A stretch of 24,040 bases of DNA from an uncultured Eubacteriales bacterium. GTDB taxonomy: Bacteria; Bacillota; Clostridia; Christensenellales; UMGS416. Positions 14,762 through 22,097 of the stretch are shown here, one piece after another. Location of the stretch: contig UQLW01000040.1 of NCBI GenBank assembly GCA_900542005.1, positions 1 through 24,040 on the forward strand. The letters run 5' to 3'. Numbering within the stretch: the first letter of the stretch is position 1; each line of letters opens with the position of its first letter. The position numbers and the translations under genes are program-made. The notes beneath the pieces were generated by a model. It was given only the letters and a program-made list of their open reading frames with translations. It was not told where the DNA came from and did no database searches.

Positions 14762-15991
14762 TTGACCTGTCACGAATTTGAAAAGCAAATCAATCCATAC
14801 CTGGATCATCTGCTGGATGCAGAGGAAGCCGGGCAGGTAGAAGCTCACATGGAGGCCTGCCCCGATTGCAAGCGGCTGTATCAGCAGCTGTCGAAGGTCA
14901 TTGCCGCGCTCCGCAACCTGGAGGAGGAGCCGCTGCCGGAGGGCTTTGAGGAAGCGCTGCATGAAAAGCTGGAGGCTAAGGTTCCGCAGCGATCCCGGTG
15001 GAAGCGGGTTAGCCTCTGGGGCGGGGTCGCCGCGGCGCTGGTCGTGCTGGTCTCCGGCCTGTGGGGTATGGGCCTAAGCGGCGGAGCGGCTGACGGCACG
15101 ACAGCGGAGAATGAGGCCGCGCGTGCAACGACGGCGGCTGCCGTCACGGCGGATATCGCGCCGGAAACGTCCGATCAGCTAAAGGCGATGGGCCTGGCCT
15201 CCCGGGAAAGCGTGGACGATGTGGATGCGCAGGCCGATTATGCGGCCCTGGAGGAGGCGGGCGCTTCCCAACCGGCGGCATCGCAGGATAAGCTCATCTA
15301 TACGGCCACAGTCAGCCTGCGCAGCTATAGCTTTGACGAAGACTATACGGCCCTGCGGGCCAAGGCGGAGGAGCTGGGCGGTTATGTAGACGTAAGCTCG
15401 GTGGAGGGGCTGCCCTTTACGCAGAGCGAGGGGGATGGGCGGCAGGGCCAGCTCCAGATCCGTGTACCCCAGGAGCAATATCAGGCGCTGCTGGCCTATG
15501 TAAGCCAGCTGGGCGAGGTCACAAGCAGCGAGGAATCGGTCTCCAATATCACCCAGCAGTATACGGAAACGCAGATCCGCGCCGAGAGCCTGAAGACGCA
15601 GATCGCCCGGCTGCAGGAGCTGATGGGCCAAGCCGAGAATATTGAAGACATTATCGCGCTGGAGAGCCAGCTTTCCTCCGTGACAAGCGAACTCGAATAT
15701 TTTGAGACCCAGCTCAAGCAGATGGATCAGCAGGTAGCCTACAGCACAGTTTCCGTCACCGTAACCGAGATGCCCACGGCATCCGATCCTGTGCCGGTTT
15801 CCGGCCGCGGCTTTGGCCAGCGGATGGCGGACGCGCTGCGCCAGGGCTGGAACGGATTTGCCAGCGGCGTGCAGGAATGGGCGCTGGGCGTGGTGCGGGC
15901 GCTGCCGGTTATCGTGATTTGGATCCTGGTCATCGCAGCCATTGCGGGCATCATCGCCGCAATCGCCAGCCGCAGGCGGAAAAAGCAATAA
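14762..15991 (+). CDS. Zinc-finger anti-sigma factor fused to DUF4349
   Basis: The 409-residue protein starts with a ZAS/zf-HC2 domain, in which Cys3 and His29-x3-Cys33-x2-Cys36 are the zinc ligands. TM1 lies at about 85-105, followed by an Ala/Thr-rich linker. A DUF4349 domain spans about 176-375: a beta-rich part (LIYTATVSLRSYSFDEDY, LQIRVPQEQYQALL), then a long coiled coil (ETQIRAESLKTQIARLQELM). TM2 at about 380-402 ends in RRRKKQ. The N-terminus should hold the sigma factor at the inner face while DUF4349 sits outside between two TMs. Start TTG 14762 follows GAGGGAGG by 8 bases; the gene follows the sigma gene in one operon. How release occurs (proteolysis or conformational change) is not visible. 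Confidence 0.9.
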   Translation: MTCHEFEKQINPYLDHLLDAEEAGQVEAHMEACPDCKRLYQQLSKVIAALRNLEEEPLPEGFEEALHEKLEAKVPQRSRWKRVSLWGGVAAALVVLVSGLWGMGLSGGAADGTTAENEAARATTAAAVTADIAPETSDQLKAMGLASRESVDDVDAQADYAALEEAGASQPAASQDKLIYTATVSLRSYSFDEDYTALRAKAEELGGYVDVSSVEGLPFTQSEGDGRQGQLQIRVPQEQYQALLAYVSQLGEVTSSEESVSNITQQYTETQIRAESLKTQIARLQELMGQAENIEDIIALESQLSSVTSELEYFETQLKQMDQQVAYSTVSVTVTEMPTASDPVPVSGRGFGQRMADALRQGWNGFASGVQEWALGVVRALPVIVIWILVIAAIAGIIAAIASRRRKKQ

Positions 15992-16143
15992 AAAACAGCA
16001 TTTGAGTTTTGCTGTTGAAAAGTATTGAACTATGAAAATCTTTGCAAATGCAGGATTGATCCCCATGGGGACGCTTTGGTACCCCTATTTCCTATAGCGG
16101 TATAAAACGTATGGGCAGATAGAAGAAATAACCATACGATGCG
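15992..16143 (+). other. Non-coding 3' region of the sigma operon
   Basis: No gene is seen. A weak hairpin AACAGCA/TGCTGTT (15994-16016) follows the stop. A 7-bp inverted repeat CGTATGG/CCATACG (16108-16114, 16132-16138) lies directly before the terminator at 16144. These could stabilise the mRNA 3' end or belong to a short RNA. Confidence 0.35.
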
Positions 16144-16175
16144 AGGGCGAAAGCATTCTTTGCTTTCGCCCTTTT
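16144..16175 (+). terminator. Intrinsic terminator of the sigma/anti-sigma operon
   Basis: A 12-bp stem AGGGCGAAAGCA/TGCTTTCGCCCT (16144-16155, 16161-16172) with loop TTCTT is followed by TTTT. It lies 150 bases after the anti-sigma stop. Confidence 0.75.
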
Positions 16176-16200
16176 GGCTGCCATACCGGCTGGGGCAGAC

Positions 16201-16279
16201 GCACTTGTCAACGGCAGGCGAAGCCGGTTCATCCCGACCGCTGAGGAGGGCGGCCGGCTCTGCTGCTCTGTACAAGTGC
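16201..16279. other. GC-rich nested stem-loop of unknown function
   Basis: The outer arms GCACTTGT (16201-16208) and ACAAGTGC (16272-16279) are a perfect 8-bp inverted repeat. Inside, GCAG pairs with CTGC, then AGCCGG with CCGGCT, with a GC-rich apex. It ends 10 bp before the promoter of the DUF3788-DUF3795 gene and contrasts with that AT-rich gene. It matches no riboswitch consensus I know. It may be a small RNA, an element end or an insertion scar. Confidence 0.4.
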
Positions 16280-16289
16280 AAGGGAATAA

Positions 16290-16318
16290 TAGACAAATTC
16301 ATATATGAATGCTATAAT
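16290..16318 (+). promoter_or_regulatory. Strong promoter of the DUF3788-DUF3795 gene
   Basis: -35 TAGACA (16290-16295), 17-bp spacer, TGC-extended consensus -10 TATAAT (16313-16318). It is among the closest to consensus in the window. Confidence 0.8.
16297..16310. promoter_or_regulatory. Perfect 14-bp palindrome in the promoter spacer
   Basis: ATTCATATATGAAT is fully self-complementary and sits exactly between the -35 and -10 boxes. This is the expected place for a repressor operator, or for a MerR-type activator. No regulator gene is adjacent. Confidence 0.55.
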
Positions 16319-16370
16319 ATTTTATGCAGAGCCACAACGTTGCTTTTCTTGATTTCATGGAGGTGTTTTT

Positions 16371-17099
16371 ATGGATACGTTGGAACAGATTAGTCATGAG
16401 ACCATGGTGTTTATGCGCGGTCAATATCGCCTCGATGAAATAGGCGACGGAAAAAATGAATTGAAGTTTAAGCAGGGTAAAAAAACTATTTTAACGATCT
16501 ATATACATGAGGATAGATTTACGTTTTTAATTATCTTTGGCAAGAAAGAACGGGATGTTTTTGAATCGCAAAAGGATATGTTTTCATCATTTATCCGTGA
16601 TTCTTATAATCATTCAAAAACATATCATGATGGAAAATGGATGTTTATTGATGTGACAACGAAGGAACAGCTGGATGAAATAAAGAAGCTGATACAAATT
16701 AAAAAGAAACCCAATAGAAAGCCATTTCCCAAAGATCATGCAGTATATGCACAATGCGGTCAGCGATGCGATTTGTGCATTCATTACACGGGTACATCTG
16801 ATGAGCAGCGACTCTTGATGGAACCATATTTGGTTAAAATGTGGGGAACAACCGATTGGAAAATGCGCTGCGAGGGTTGTCATAGCGATAGCTGCTATTG
16901 TAAAGATGATCCTTGTCATGCAAAAGGTTGCGCCCCTGCAAAAGGTCTGGCAGAATGTAAAGATTGCGTAGATTTTCCGTGTATTAAGGCAACAGCTGCG
17001 GATTGCCGTTCGATGATACATACACAAGTCCATTCCGCTGACGAGATTACATGGGCAATATTGCCATATGTCCCATACCAATATGAAAAATCAGAGTAA
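16371..17099 (+). CDS. DUF3788-DUF3795 fusion protein, Cys-rich
   Basis: The 242-residue protein of unknown function has an N-terminal DUF3788-like domain (about 1-115: RFTFLIIFGKKERDVFE, YHDGKWMFIDVTTKEQLDEIKKLIQIKKKP). The C-terminal DUF3795-like region (about 122-242) begins CGQRCDLC. That region has 13 cysteines: 129, 133, 136, 167, 170, 175, 177, 182, 187, 196, 199, 204 and 212. These are spaced like metal-binding clusters (CxxxCxxC, CxxC, CxxCxxxxC). RBS GGAGG lies about 7 bases before ATG 16371. The gene is clearly AT-rich, with codon use (AAA, GAT, TTT) unlike its GC-rich neighbours, a sign of recent transfer. It is monocistronic. A role in metal or small-molecule sensing is a guess; no signal peptide or TM. 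Confidence 0.8.
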   Translation: MDTLEQISHETMVFMRGQYRLDEIGDGKNELKFKQGKKTILTIYIHEDRFTFLIIFGKKERDVFESQKDMFSSFIRDSYNHSKTYHDGKWMFIDVTTKEQLDEIKKLIQIKKKPNRKPFPKDHAVYAQCGQRCDLCIHYTGTSDEQRLLMEPYLVKMWGTTDWKMRCEGCHSDSCYCKDDPCHAKGCAPAKGLAECKDCVDFPCIKATAADCRSMIHTQVHSADEITWAILPYVPYQYEKSE

Positions 17100-17338
17100 T
17101 GCGAAACTTTGAGTTCAGTGCAGGTTTGGGATATTTCCAACAGGCAAAAATCCCCCTTTCTTGCATGCGGCAGTAAGCGTGATTTTTATGGCAAGGGTAC
17201 CTCCTGCCCATGCTTGTTGCGAATCTAAGGGCAAGCACTTTTCTTGGATCAGAAATACAGGCCGTTCCTTGCGCCTATAAACACATGTAAGAAGGTATAA
17301 GAAGACTTCCGTCTATGAAATCAATAAGAAACGGGGAT
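17100..17338. other. Non-coding AT-richer region downstream of the islet gene
   Basis: No gene is seen. A weak terminator-like hairpin TGCTTG/CAAGCA (17211-17237) is followed by CTTTTCTT. An overlapping alternative stem TGCCC/GGGCA (17205-17209, 17229-17233) is mutually exclusive with it. The evidence is too weak to call a riboregulator. Confidence 0.3.
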
Positions 17339-17369
17339 AAGGTCCGGCCTTTCTTGGCCGGGCTTTTTT
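17339..17369 (+). terminator. Intrinsic terminator
   Basis: Core stem CCGGCC/GGCCGG (17344-17349, 17356-17361) is extended by wobble and A-U pairs, with a 6-base loop and T6 (17364-17369). It closes the islet and insulates the serine hydrolase gene. Confidence 0.8.
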
Positions 17370-17392
17370 GCGCTTCCGGCTTGTGGTATACT
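17364..17392 (+). promoter_or_regulatory. Candidate promoter of the serine hydrolase gene
   Basis: -10 TATACT (17387-17392) is good. The only -35 at 17 bp is TTTTTT from the preceding terminator, so the match is weak. Confidence 0.35.
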
Positions 17393-17419
17393 CGTCGGTG
17401 AAAGGGGAGCGTTAGACAA

Positions 17420-18550
17420 ATGAACTTTGATAAGCTGGACAAACTGATCGACTCCATGGAGGCGCGCTACAGCGTGCCGGGATGCCAGGTATGGGTATAC
17501 CATGACCACCGGCTGGCCCACCGCCATAGCGCCGGCTTTGCCGATGGGGCGCGGACGCGGCCAGTGTCCGAAGGGGATATGTATATCCTCTATTCAGCCA
17601 CGAAGGTGATCACCAACGTGGCGATGATGCGCCTGGTGGAGCAGGGCAAGCTGGGGCTGGAGGACGAGCTTAGCCGGTATTTGCCCGAATTCAGCCGCAT
17701 GCAGGTACAGACCCCTGACGGCCTGCGCCCAGCGGAGCGGGCCATCACCATCCGCGACCTCTCCACCATGCGGGCTGGGCTCAGCTATAACCTGGATACG
17801 CCCTATATCCGGGCGGCACGGCAGGCGGGAAAGCGGACGACCCGGGAGATGATGGCGGCCATCGCGGAGGAGCCGCTTTTGTTCGAGCCCTCCACCCATT
17901 TTCACTACAGCCTCTGCCATGACGTACTGGGCGCGGTGATCGAGGTGGCCTCGGGTATGCGGTTTGGCGAATACCTGCGCCGCGAAATCTTTGAGCCTCT
18001 GGGCATGGCGGACGTCACCTTCAAGCCCACGCAGGAGCAGCGCCGTCGTATCACGGCCCAATACCGGTATGAGCCGGAGACGGCCTGCGTGGTACAGATT
18101 CCCCAGGATAACCCCTTTGCGCTGGCGGAGGACTATGAAAGCGGCGGAGCTGGCCTGTATGCCACGGCGCCCGACTATCTTCGCCTTGCCGCGGCCCTGG
18201 CGAACCGCGGGCGATCTGACGAAGGCTATCAGCTTTTATCGCCGCAAAGCGTGGACCGGATGCGCCAGGATGAGCTCTGCGGCGCGTGCCGGCAGGATTT
18301 TGACGCCATAGGCCGGGTCGGATACAGCTATGGCCTGGGCGTGCGCACCATGGTGGAGCCGGAGCGCCATGGATTCCGCACGCCCAAGGGGGAATTCGGC
18401 TGGGATGGCGCGGCCAGCAGCTATGTATCCATCGATCCGGAGCATGGCCTCGCAATCTTCTTCGGGATGCAGGTTATGGGCTATGGCGCTATGTATGACG
18501 AGGTTCACCCCGCCATCCGGGAGCTGGTTTACGAGGCGATCATGGAGTGA
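17420..18550 (+). CDS. Serine hydrolase of the class C beta-lactamase/EstB family
   Basis: The 376-residue protein has the beta-lactamase-like fold signature. SATK (59-62) is the SxxK nucleophile and base. FHYSLCHDVLGAVIEV (161-176) holds the motif-2 tyrosine (Tyr163), but with Leu where YxN has Asn. GWDGAASSY (327-335) replaces the KTG/HxG box. The loss of Asn and KTG favours an esterase or peptidase (EstB/DD-aminopeptidase type) over a true beta-lactamase. No signal peptide is present (it starts MNFDKLDKLIDSM), so it should be cytoplasmic, unlike secreted beta-lactamases. Start ATG 17420 follows GGGGAG by about 10 bases. Monocistronic, between two terminators. Confidence 0.88.
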   Translation: MNFDKLDKLIDSMEARYSVPGCQVWVYHDHRLAHRHSAGFADGARTRPVSEGDMYILYSATKVITNVAMMRLVEQGKLGLEDELSRYLPEFSRMQVQTPDGLRPAERAITIRDLSTMRAGLSYNLDTPYIRAARQAGKRTTREMMAAIAEEPLLFEPSTHFHYSLCHDVLGAVIEVASGMRFGEYLRREIFEPLGMADVTFKPTQEQRRRITAQYRYEPETACVVQIPQDNPFALAEDYESGGAGLYATAPDYLRLAAALANRGRSDEGYQLLSPQSVDRMRQDELCGACRQDFDAIGRVGYSYGLGVRTMVEPERHGFRTPKGEFGWDGAASSYVSIDPEHGLAIFFGMQVMGYGAMYDEVHPAIRELVYEAIME

Positions 18551-18561
18551 GGAACGGAACA

Positions 18562-18592
18562 GAAACGCCGCAGCTTAAAGCCGCGGCGTTTC
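18562..18592 (+). terminator. Stem-loop after the serine hydrolase gene
   Basis: A 10-bp stem GAAACGCCGC/GCGGCGTTTC lies 11 bases past the stop. The T-run is poor (GTTTCG), so termination may be incomplete. Confidence 0.55.
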
Positions 18593-18608
18593 GTATGGGC
18601 AATTTGGG

Positions 18609-18653
18609 AAAAAAGGGACGGCCCCTGCCATTATTGGCAGCAGCCGTCCCTTT
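18609..18653 (-). terminator. Leftward intrinsic terminator of the Gfo/Idh gene
   Basis: An 11-bp stem AAAGGGACGGC/GCCGTCCCTTT (18612-18622, 18643-18653) has an inner TGCCA-ttat-TGGCA hairpin. It is followed by TTTTTT on the minus strand. Confidence 0.88.
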
Positions 18654-18675
18654 GTGGGTATCTATTAAGTATCTA

Positions 18676-19758
18676 TTAATCGAAGAATACGGGCTTGCCG
18701 GTGCGGTTGGACTCGTAGATCGCGTCCAGTATCCGGGTGACAACCAGCGCCTGCTCGGGCTTCACAACCAGGGGGGTGCCCTCGATTACGGCGGAATAGA
18801 AGGTCTGGGCCTCGATCTGCTCGGGCTTGGCCACCGCGCCGTCGTAGAAGGCTACGCCGCCGGCGCCCAGGTCGGGCTTATGGACGAAGGTCTTGCCGAA
18901 GCGCTCGCCATTGATCCTGAGGCCGTCGTGGAAGTCGGCACCACCCTTGGTGCCGCACAGCATGCAGGAAGCCTCCTCGACCTCCAGCGTGTTCAGCGCC
19001 CAGGCGCTTTCCAGCACGACCGTGGCGCCGTTCTTGAACTTGATAAAGCCAAAGGCCGAATCCTCGACGGTGAACTTTTCCGGATCCCAGGGGCCCCAGG
19101 CGTTGGCGGCGTTTTTGGTATCGGCCAGCTTGCGGTAGGCGGAGCCCACGACCATCTCCGGCTCATAGTTGTTCATGAACCAGAGGGTAAGATCCAGCGC
19201 ATGGGTGCCGATATCGATGAGCGGACCGCCGCCCTGCTCGTATTCGTTGAGGAACACGCCCCAGGTGGGCACGGCGCGGCGGCGGATGGCCAGCGCGCGG
19301 GCATAGTAGATCTCACCCAGATCGCCGTCGTCGATGGCGGCCTTCAGATAGGTGGAATCGGCGCGGTAGCGGCTCTGATAGCCGATGGACAGGATCTTGC
19401 CGTTGGCCTTGGCGGCGTCCAGCATGGCCTGAGCGCCGGCGGGATCCTTGGCCATGGGCTTTTCACACAGCACATGGCGGCCGCTGTTGAGCGCATCCAC
19501 CGTGATGGGGGAGTGGCTGCGGTTGGGGGTCAGCACATGGATGACCTCAATCTCAGGCTCCTTGGCCAGCAGCTCCTTATAGTCGGTATATACCCTGGCG
19601 CCCTCCACGCCATACTCCTTGGCGGCCTTTTCGGCGCGCTCCGCAATCAGGTCGCAGAATGCGACGATCTTCACAAAGGGCAGGCTCTTCAGGGAAGGAA
19701 GATGCTTGCCATTGGCGATGCCGCCGCAGCCGATGATGCCGACCTTAATGTCACGCAT
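18676..19758 (-). CDS. Gfo/Idh/MocA-family NAD(P)-dependent oxidoreductase
   Basis: The 360-residue protein has the N-terminal Rossmann motif GIIGCGGIA (7-15). CEKPMAKDP (98-106) carries the family's catalytic/cofactor Lys100. GGGPLIDIGTHALDL (177-191) supplies Asp183 and His187-region residues of the substrate pocket. The family oxidises or reduces sugar and cyclitol carbons (for example inositol, glucose, UDP-sugars). Start ATG 19758 follows GGAGGAG by 8 bases; the in-frame extension to 19953 crosses the promoter and is not used. It is divergent from the AraM-like operon. Its promoter is covered by a cre-like site, so expression is likely carbon-repressed. The exact substrate cannot be read from the sequence. 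Confidence 0.93.
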   Translation of the reverse strand: MRDIKVGIIGCGGIANGKHLPSLKSLPFVKIVAFCDLIAERAEKAAKEYGVEGARVYTDYKELLAKEPEIEVIHVLTPNRSHSPITVDALNSGRHVLCEKPMAKDPAGAQAMLDAAKANGKILSIGYQSRYRADSTYLKAAIDDGDLGEIYYARALAIRRRAVPTWGVFLNEYEQGGGPLIDIGTHALDLTLWFMNNYEPEMVVGSAYRKLADTKNAANAWGPWDPEKFTVEDSAFGFIKFKNGATVVLESAWALNTLEVEEASCMLCGTKGGADFHDGLRINGERFGKTFVHKPDLGAGGVAFYDGAVAKPEQIEAQTFYSAVIEGTPLVVKPEQALVVTRILDAIYESNRTGKPVFFD

Positions 19759-19794
19759 GGTGTTCTCCTCCTTTAGTTGGACATTGTCCCCTCT

Positions 19795-19823
19795 ATTGTA
19801 GCTCGGAATGTAAACGGTTACAA
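19795..19823 (-). promoter_or_regulatory. Sigma-A promoter of the Gfo/Idh gene
   Basis: Leftward -35 TTGTAA (19818-19823), 17-bp spacer, -10 TACAAT (19795-19800). The -35 and upstream spacer are overlapped by the cre-like palindrome. Confidence 0.75.
19809..19822. promoter_or_regulatory. Catabolite-responsive element (cre)-like operator
   Basis: TGTAAACGGTTACA fits the relaxed cre consensus TGWAANCGNTNWCA at every position. It overlaps the -35 and spacer of the Gfo/Idh promoter, where CcpA or another LacI-family protein would repress. It lies about 80 bp upstream of the -10 of the divergent operon. Confidence 0.75.
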
Positions 19824-19855
19824 GGGGCGAAAGCGGTTTTTGTGAATTTGATTTG

Positions 19856-19897
19856 CCGGAGGGAAGTTTGCGCGCCGCGCTTTTTTCCCGGAGGGAA
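19856..19897 (+). repeat. Direct repeat CCGGAGGGAA, 32 bp apart, upstream of the AraM operon
   Basis: CCGGAGGGAA occurs at 19856-19865 and 19888-19897, three helical turns apart. The second copy is part of the inverted repeat TTTCCC-GGA-GGGAAA (19884-19898), which ends 5 bp before the -10. Possible activator or repressor sites. Confidence 0.45.
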
Positions 19898-19900
19898 ACA

Positions 19901-19909
19901 TGGTATAAT
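19901..19909 (+). promoter_or_regulatory. Extended -10 promoter of the AraM operon
   Basis: TGG-TATAAT is a consensus extended -10. The only -35 at 17 bp is a T-run, which suggests dependence on an activator or on the TGn motif. The ATG is 30 bp downstream. Confidence 0.6.
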
Positions 19910-19939
19910 AGGCCCATTCTTATAGGGCGGAGGTTAAGG

Positions 19940-21277
19940 ATGACAGAAATCAAACTGCCGTCGCTGGGGACGGATGTGGACTGTGCCTGCGGGCGGGTCC
20001 ATCATATTCTAACCCGCGCGATCAAGGTAGAGAAGGGCGTGCTGGACAAGATTCCAGCGCTGATGGACGAATATGGCCTGGCAGGGCGCTGCCTGATTGT
20101 CAGCGACAGGAACACCTTTGAGGCGGCCGGGCGGCATGTGGAACAGGTGCTCCGGCGGGCCGGGCGGGCGGTTTCCGCCCTGGTGATCACCCGGGAGAGC
20201 GTTCATGCCGACGAGGAGACGCTGGGGGAAATCATGATGGCCATGGAGCCGCGGCCCGATGTGCTGATCGCTGTGGGTACCGGCTCGCTGAACGACTCCA
20301 CGCGCTATGTGGCGCGCCATGTGGGGCTTCCCTATTTTGTCGTGGCAACCGCCGCTTCCATGGATGGCTTCGCCTCCACCGTGACGCCGGTATGCAAGGA
20401 TGGGGTTAAGCTGACCTATTCGGGCGTGCACCCCCAAATGGTGCTGGCCGAGCCTTCTGTGCTGGCCGAAGCGCCCATGGAGCTGGCTGCCGCGGGCTTT
20501 GGGGATATCCTGGGCAAACGGACGGCGCTGATGGACTGGACGCTGGCGCGCGATATCACGGGTGAGGCCTATTGCCCGGTGGCGGCCGGTATGATGGAGC
20601 AGGCGATGCAGGCCTGCCTGGAAACGGCGCCGGGCCTGGGCAGCCGCGATCCGGCCAGCGTAACCGCCCTTATGAAGGCCCTGGCCCTGTCGGGCGTAGC
20701 CATGCAGATGCACGGCAACTCCAGGCCGGCCTCCGGCGTGGAGCATCATATCTCCCATTTCCTGGAGATGCGCGACCTGTCTAGGGGGAAGCCGGCCAGC
20801 CTTCATGGCGATAAGGTGGGCGTGGCCAGCCTGATCGGCCTTTCCATCTATGAGAAATTCTTCTCCGAGCAGCCGCCTGAGCAGGGGGAGCGCCTGGAGG
20901 GCGCGGCCTGGGAGCAGGCGATGGAGGCGGTATTTGGCAGCCGGCTGGCGCCCCGCATGATCGAGGCGGCACGGCCCTTTTTCCTGGACAGCGCGGCCTG
21001 GGCGGCGTACCGGGAAGCAATTGCCCAGCGCTGGGATGATTACCGCAGCCAGGTGGCGGGCTTTGCCGCCCTTCGGGAGCAGGGCGCCCGGGCCCTGGAG
21101 CAGGCCCACGGCCCGGTGCTGCCCCAGCAGATGGGCTACACCCGCCAGGATATCCTGGATGCCATCCGCTTTGCCCGCTTTGTGCGGCCGGAGCGCCCCA
21201 CCATCCTGACATGGGCGGCCAACTGGGGACGGCTGGACGCGATAGCCGAGGAGATTGCCGATGCGCTTTATGAATAG
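19940..21277 (+). CDS. araM: AraM-like sn-glycerol-1-phosphate dehydrogenase
   Basis: The 445-residue protein is of the iron-alcohol-dehydrogenase/G1PDH fold. The NAD loop is VGTGSLNDSTRYVA (112-125). TAASMDGFAS (137-146) and the metal-site segments GFGDILGKRTALMDW (186-200, Asp189), EHHISHF (His269/His270) and LHGDKVG (His289) match AraM/EgsA. The B. subtilis enzyme is metal-dependent and reduces dihydroxyacetone phosphate to sn-glycerol 1-phosphate. Start ATG 19940 follows GGAGG by 6 bases. Its end overlaps the HAD phosphatase gene by 17 bases, implying coupling. The next genes look catabolic, so it may act on a related polyol phosphate; the family call is firmer than the exact substrate. 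Confidence 0.87.
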   Translation: MTEIKLPSLGTDVDCACGRVHHILTRAIKVEKGVLDKIPALMDEYGLAGRCLIVSDRNTFEAAGRHVEQVLRRAGRAVSALVITRESVHADEETLGEIMMAMEPRPDVLIAVGTGSLNDSTRYVARHVGLPYFVVATAASMDGFASTVTPVCKDGVKLTYSGVHPQMVLAEPSVLAEAPMELAAAGFGDILGKRTALMDWTLARDITGEAYCPVAAGMMEQAMQACLETAPGLGSRDPASVTALMKALALSGVAMQMHGNSRPASGVEHHISHFLEMRDLSRGKPASLHGDKVGVASLIGLSIYEKFFSEQPPEQGERLEGAAWEQAMEAVFGSRLAPRMIEAARPFFLDSAAWAAYREAIAQRWDDYRSQVAGFAALREQGARALEQAHGPVLPQQMGYTRQDILDAIRFARFVRPERPTILTWAANWGRLDAIAEEIADALYE

Positions 21278-22082
21278 CCCGGAGGCGCTGGAGCGGCTCC
21301 AAAAGGTGCGCTGCTTTGTGCTGGATATGGACGGTACCTTTTACCTGGATACGCAGATCATTCCAGGGTCGCTGGAGTTCTACCATGCCATGCTGGCCTC
21401 CGGCCGGCAGATCCTGTTTCTCACCAACAATTCTTCCCACGACGCTACCCATTATGTAAACCGGCTTCAGGGGATGGGCGTGCCGGTGAAGCCGGAGCAG
21501 ATCTATACCTCGGGCATGGCGACATGCCAATATCTGAACCGGATCTATCCAAAGGCGCGGGTATTTCTCATGGGCAACCATTTCCTGCGGGAGGAGTTCC
21601 AGCGTTATGGAATATGCCTGGTGGAGGACAATCCGGATCTGGTTGTCGCCGGGTTCGATACGGAGCTAACCTATGATAAGCTCGTCAAAACTTGCGATTA
21701 TATCCGGGCAGGCCTGCCCTATATCGCCACCCACCCCGATTATAACTGCCCGACAAGCACGGGCTTTATTCCGGACCTGGGGGCGATGATGGCGCTGATC
21801 GAGGCGTCCACCGGCCGCCGGGCCGATACCATCGTGGGCAAGCCCCATGAGGAAATTGTGCGGGGTATGCTGGAGATGACCGGCCTGGAGCCCAGCGCGC
21901 TGTGTATCTGCGGGGACCGGCTCTATACCGACGTGGCCACCGGCGTCAACGCGGGCATTCTTTCGGTCTGTGTGCTCACGGGCGAATCTACGGAGGCGGA
22001 CATTGCCTCGTCTCCGGTCAAGCCTGATTTGGTCGTGGAGCGGCTGCACAGCCTTACTACCATGATGGGATTAGCCGAATAA
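21261..22082 (+). CDS. HAD-IIA (NagD/AraL-type) sugar-phosphate phosphatase
   Basis: The 273-residue protein shows all HAD motifs. DMDGTF (22-27) holds nucleophile Asp22 and acid/base Asp24. LTNNSS (54-59) is motif II, VGKPHEE (192-198) gives Lys194, and CGDRLYTDVATG (217-228) holds Asp219 and Asp224. The C2 cap between motifs II and III is typical of NagD, AraL and p-nitrophenyl phosphatases, which hydrolyse small sugar or glycerol phosphates. Start ATG 21261 follows GAGGAG by 7 bases; it overlaps the AraM-like gene. AraL-AraM pairs occur in the B. subtilis arabinose operon, supporting joint action on phosphorylated polyols or by-products. Confidence 0.92.
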   Translation: MRFMNSPEALERLQKVRCFVLDMDGTFYLDTQIIPGSLEFYHAMLASGRQILFLTNNSSHDATHYVNRLQGMGVPVKPEQIYTSGMATCQYLNRIYPKARVFLMGNHFLREEFQRYGICLVEDNPDLVVAGFDTELTYDKLVKTCDYIRAGLPYIATHPDYNCPTSTGFIPDLGAMMALIEASTGRRADTIVGKPHEEIVRGMLEMTGLEPSALCICGDRLYTDVATGVNAGILSVCVLTGESTEADIASSPVKPDLVVERLHSLTTMMGLAE

Positions 22083-22097
22083 GGAGGAACGGAAGCG

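Noticed and set aside
16201..16279. Cobalamin riboswitch or integron attC site
   Set aside because: AGCCGG and CAACGGC fragments occur, but the other conserved boxes of either element are missing and the orientation does not fit.
17211..17245. Riboswitch-like alternative stems downstream of the islet gene
   Set aside because: The stems are 5-6 bp, occur at this density by chance and precede no gene directly.
18547..19776. 409-codon open frame opposite the Gfo/Idh gene
   Set aside because: Antisense shadow caused by high-GC codon bias; it crosses two terminators and has no RBS or recognisable domain.
20009..21109. 366-codon leftward frame opposite the AraM-like gene
   Set aside because: His/Arg/Gly-rich shadow translation without motifs; the + strand product is well supported.
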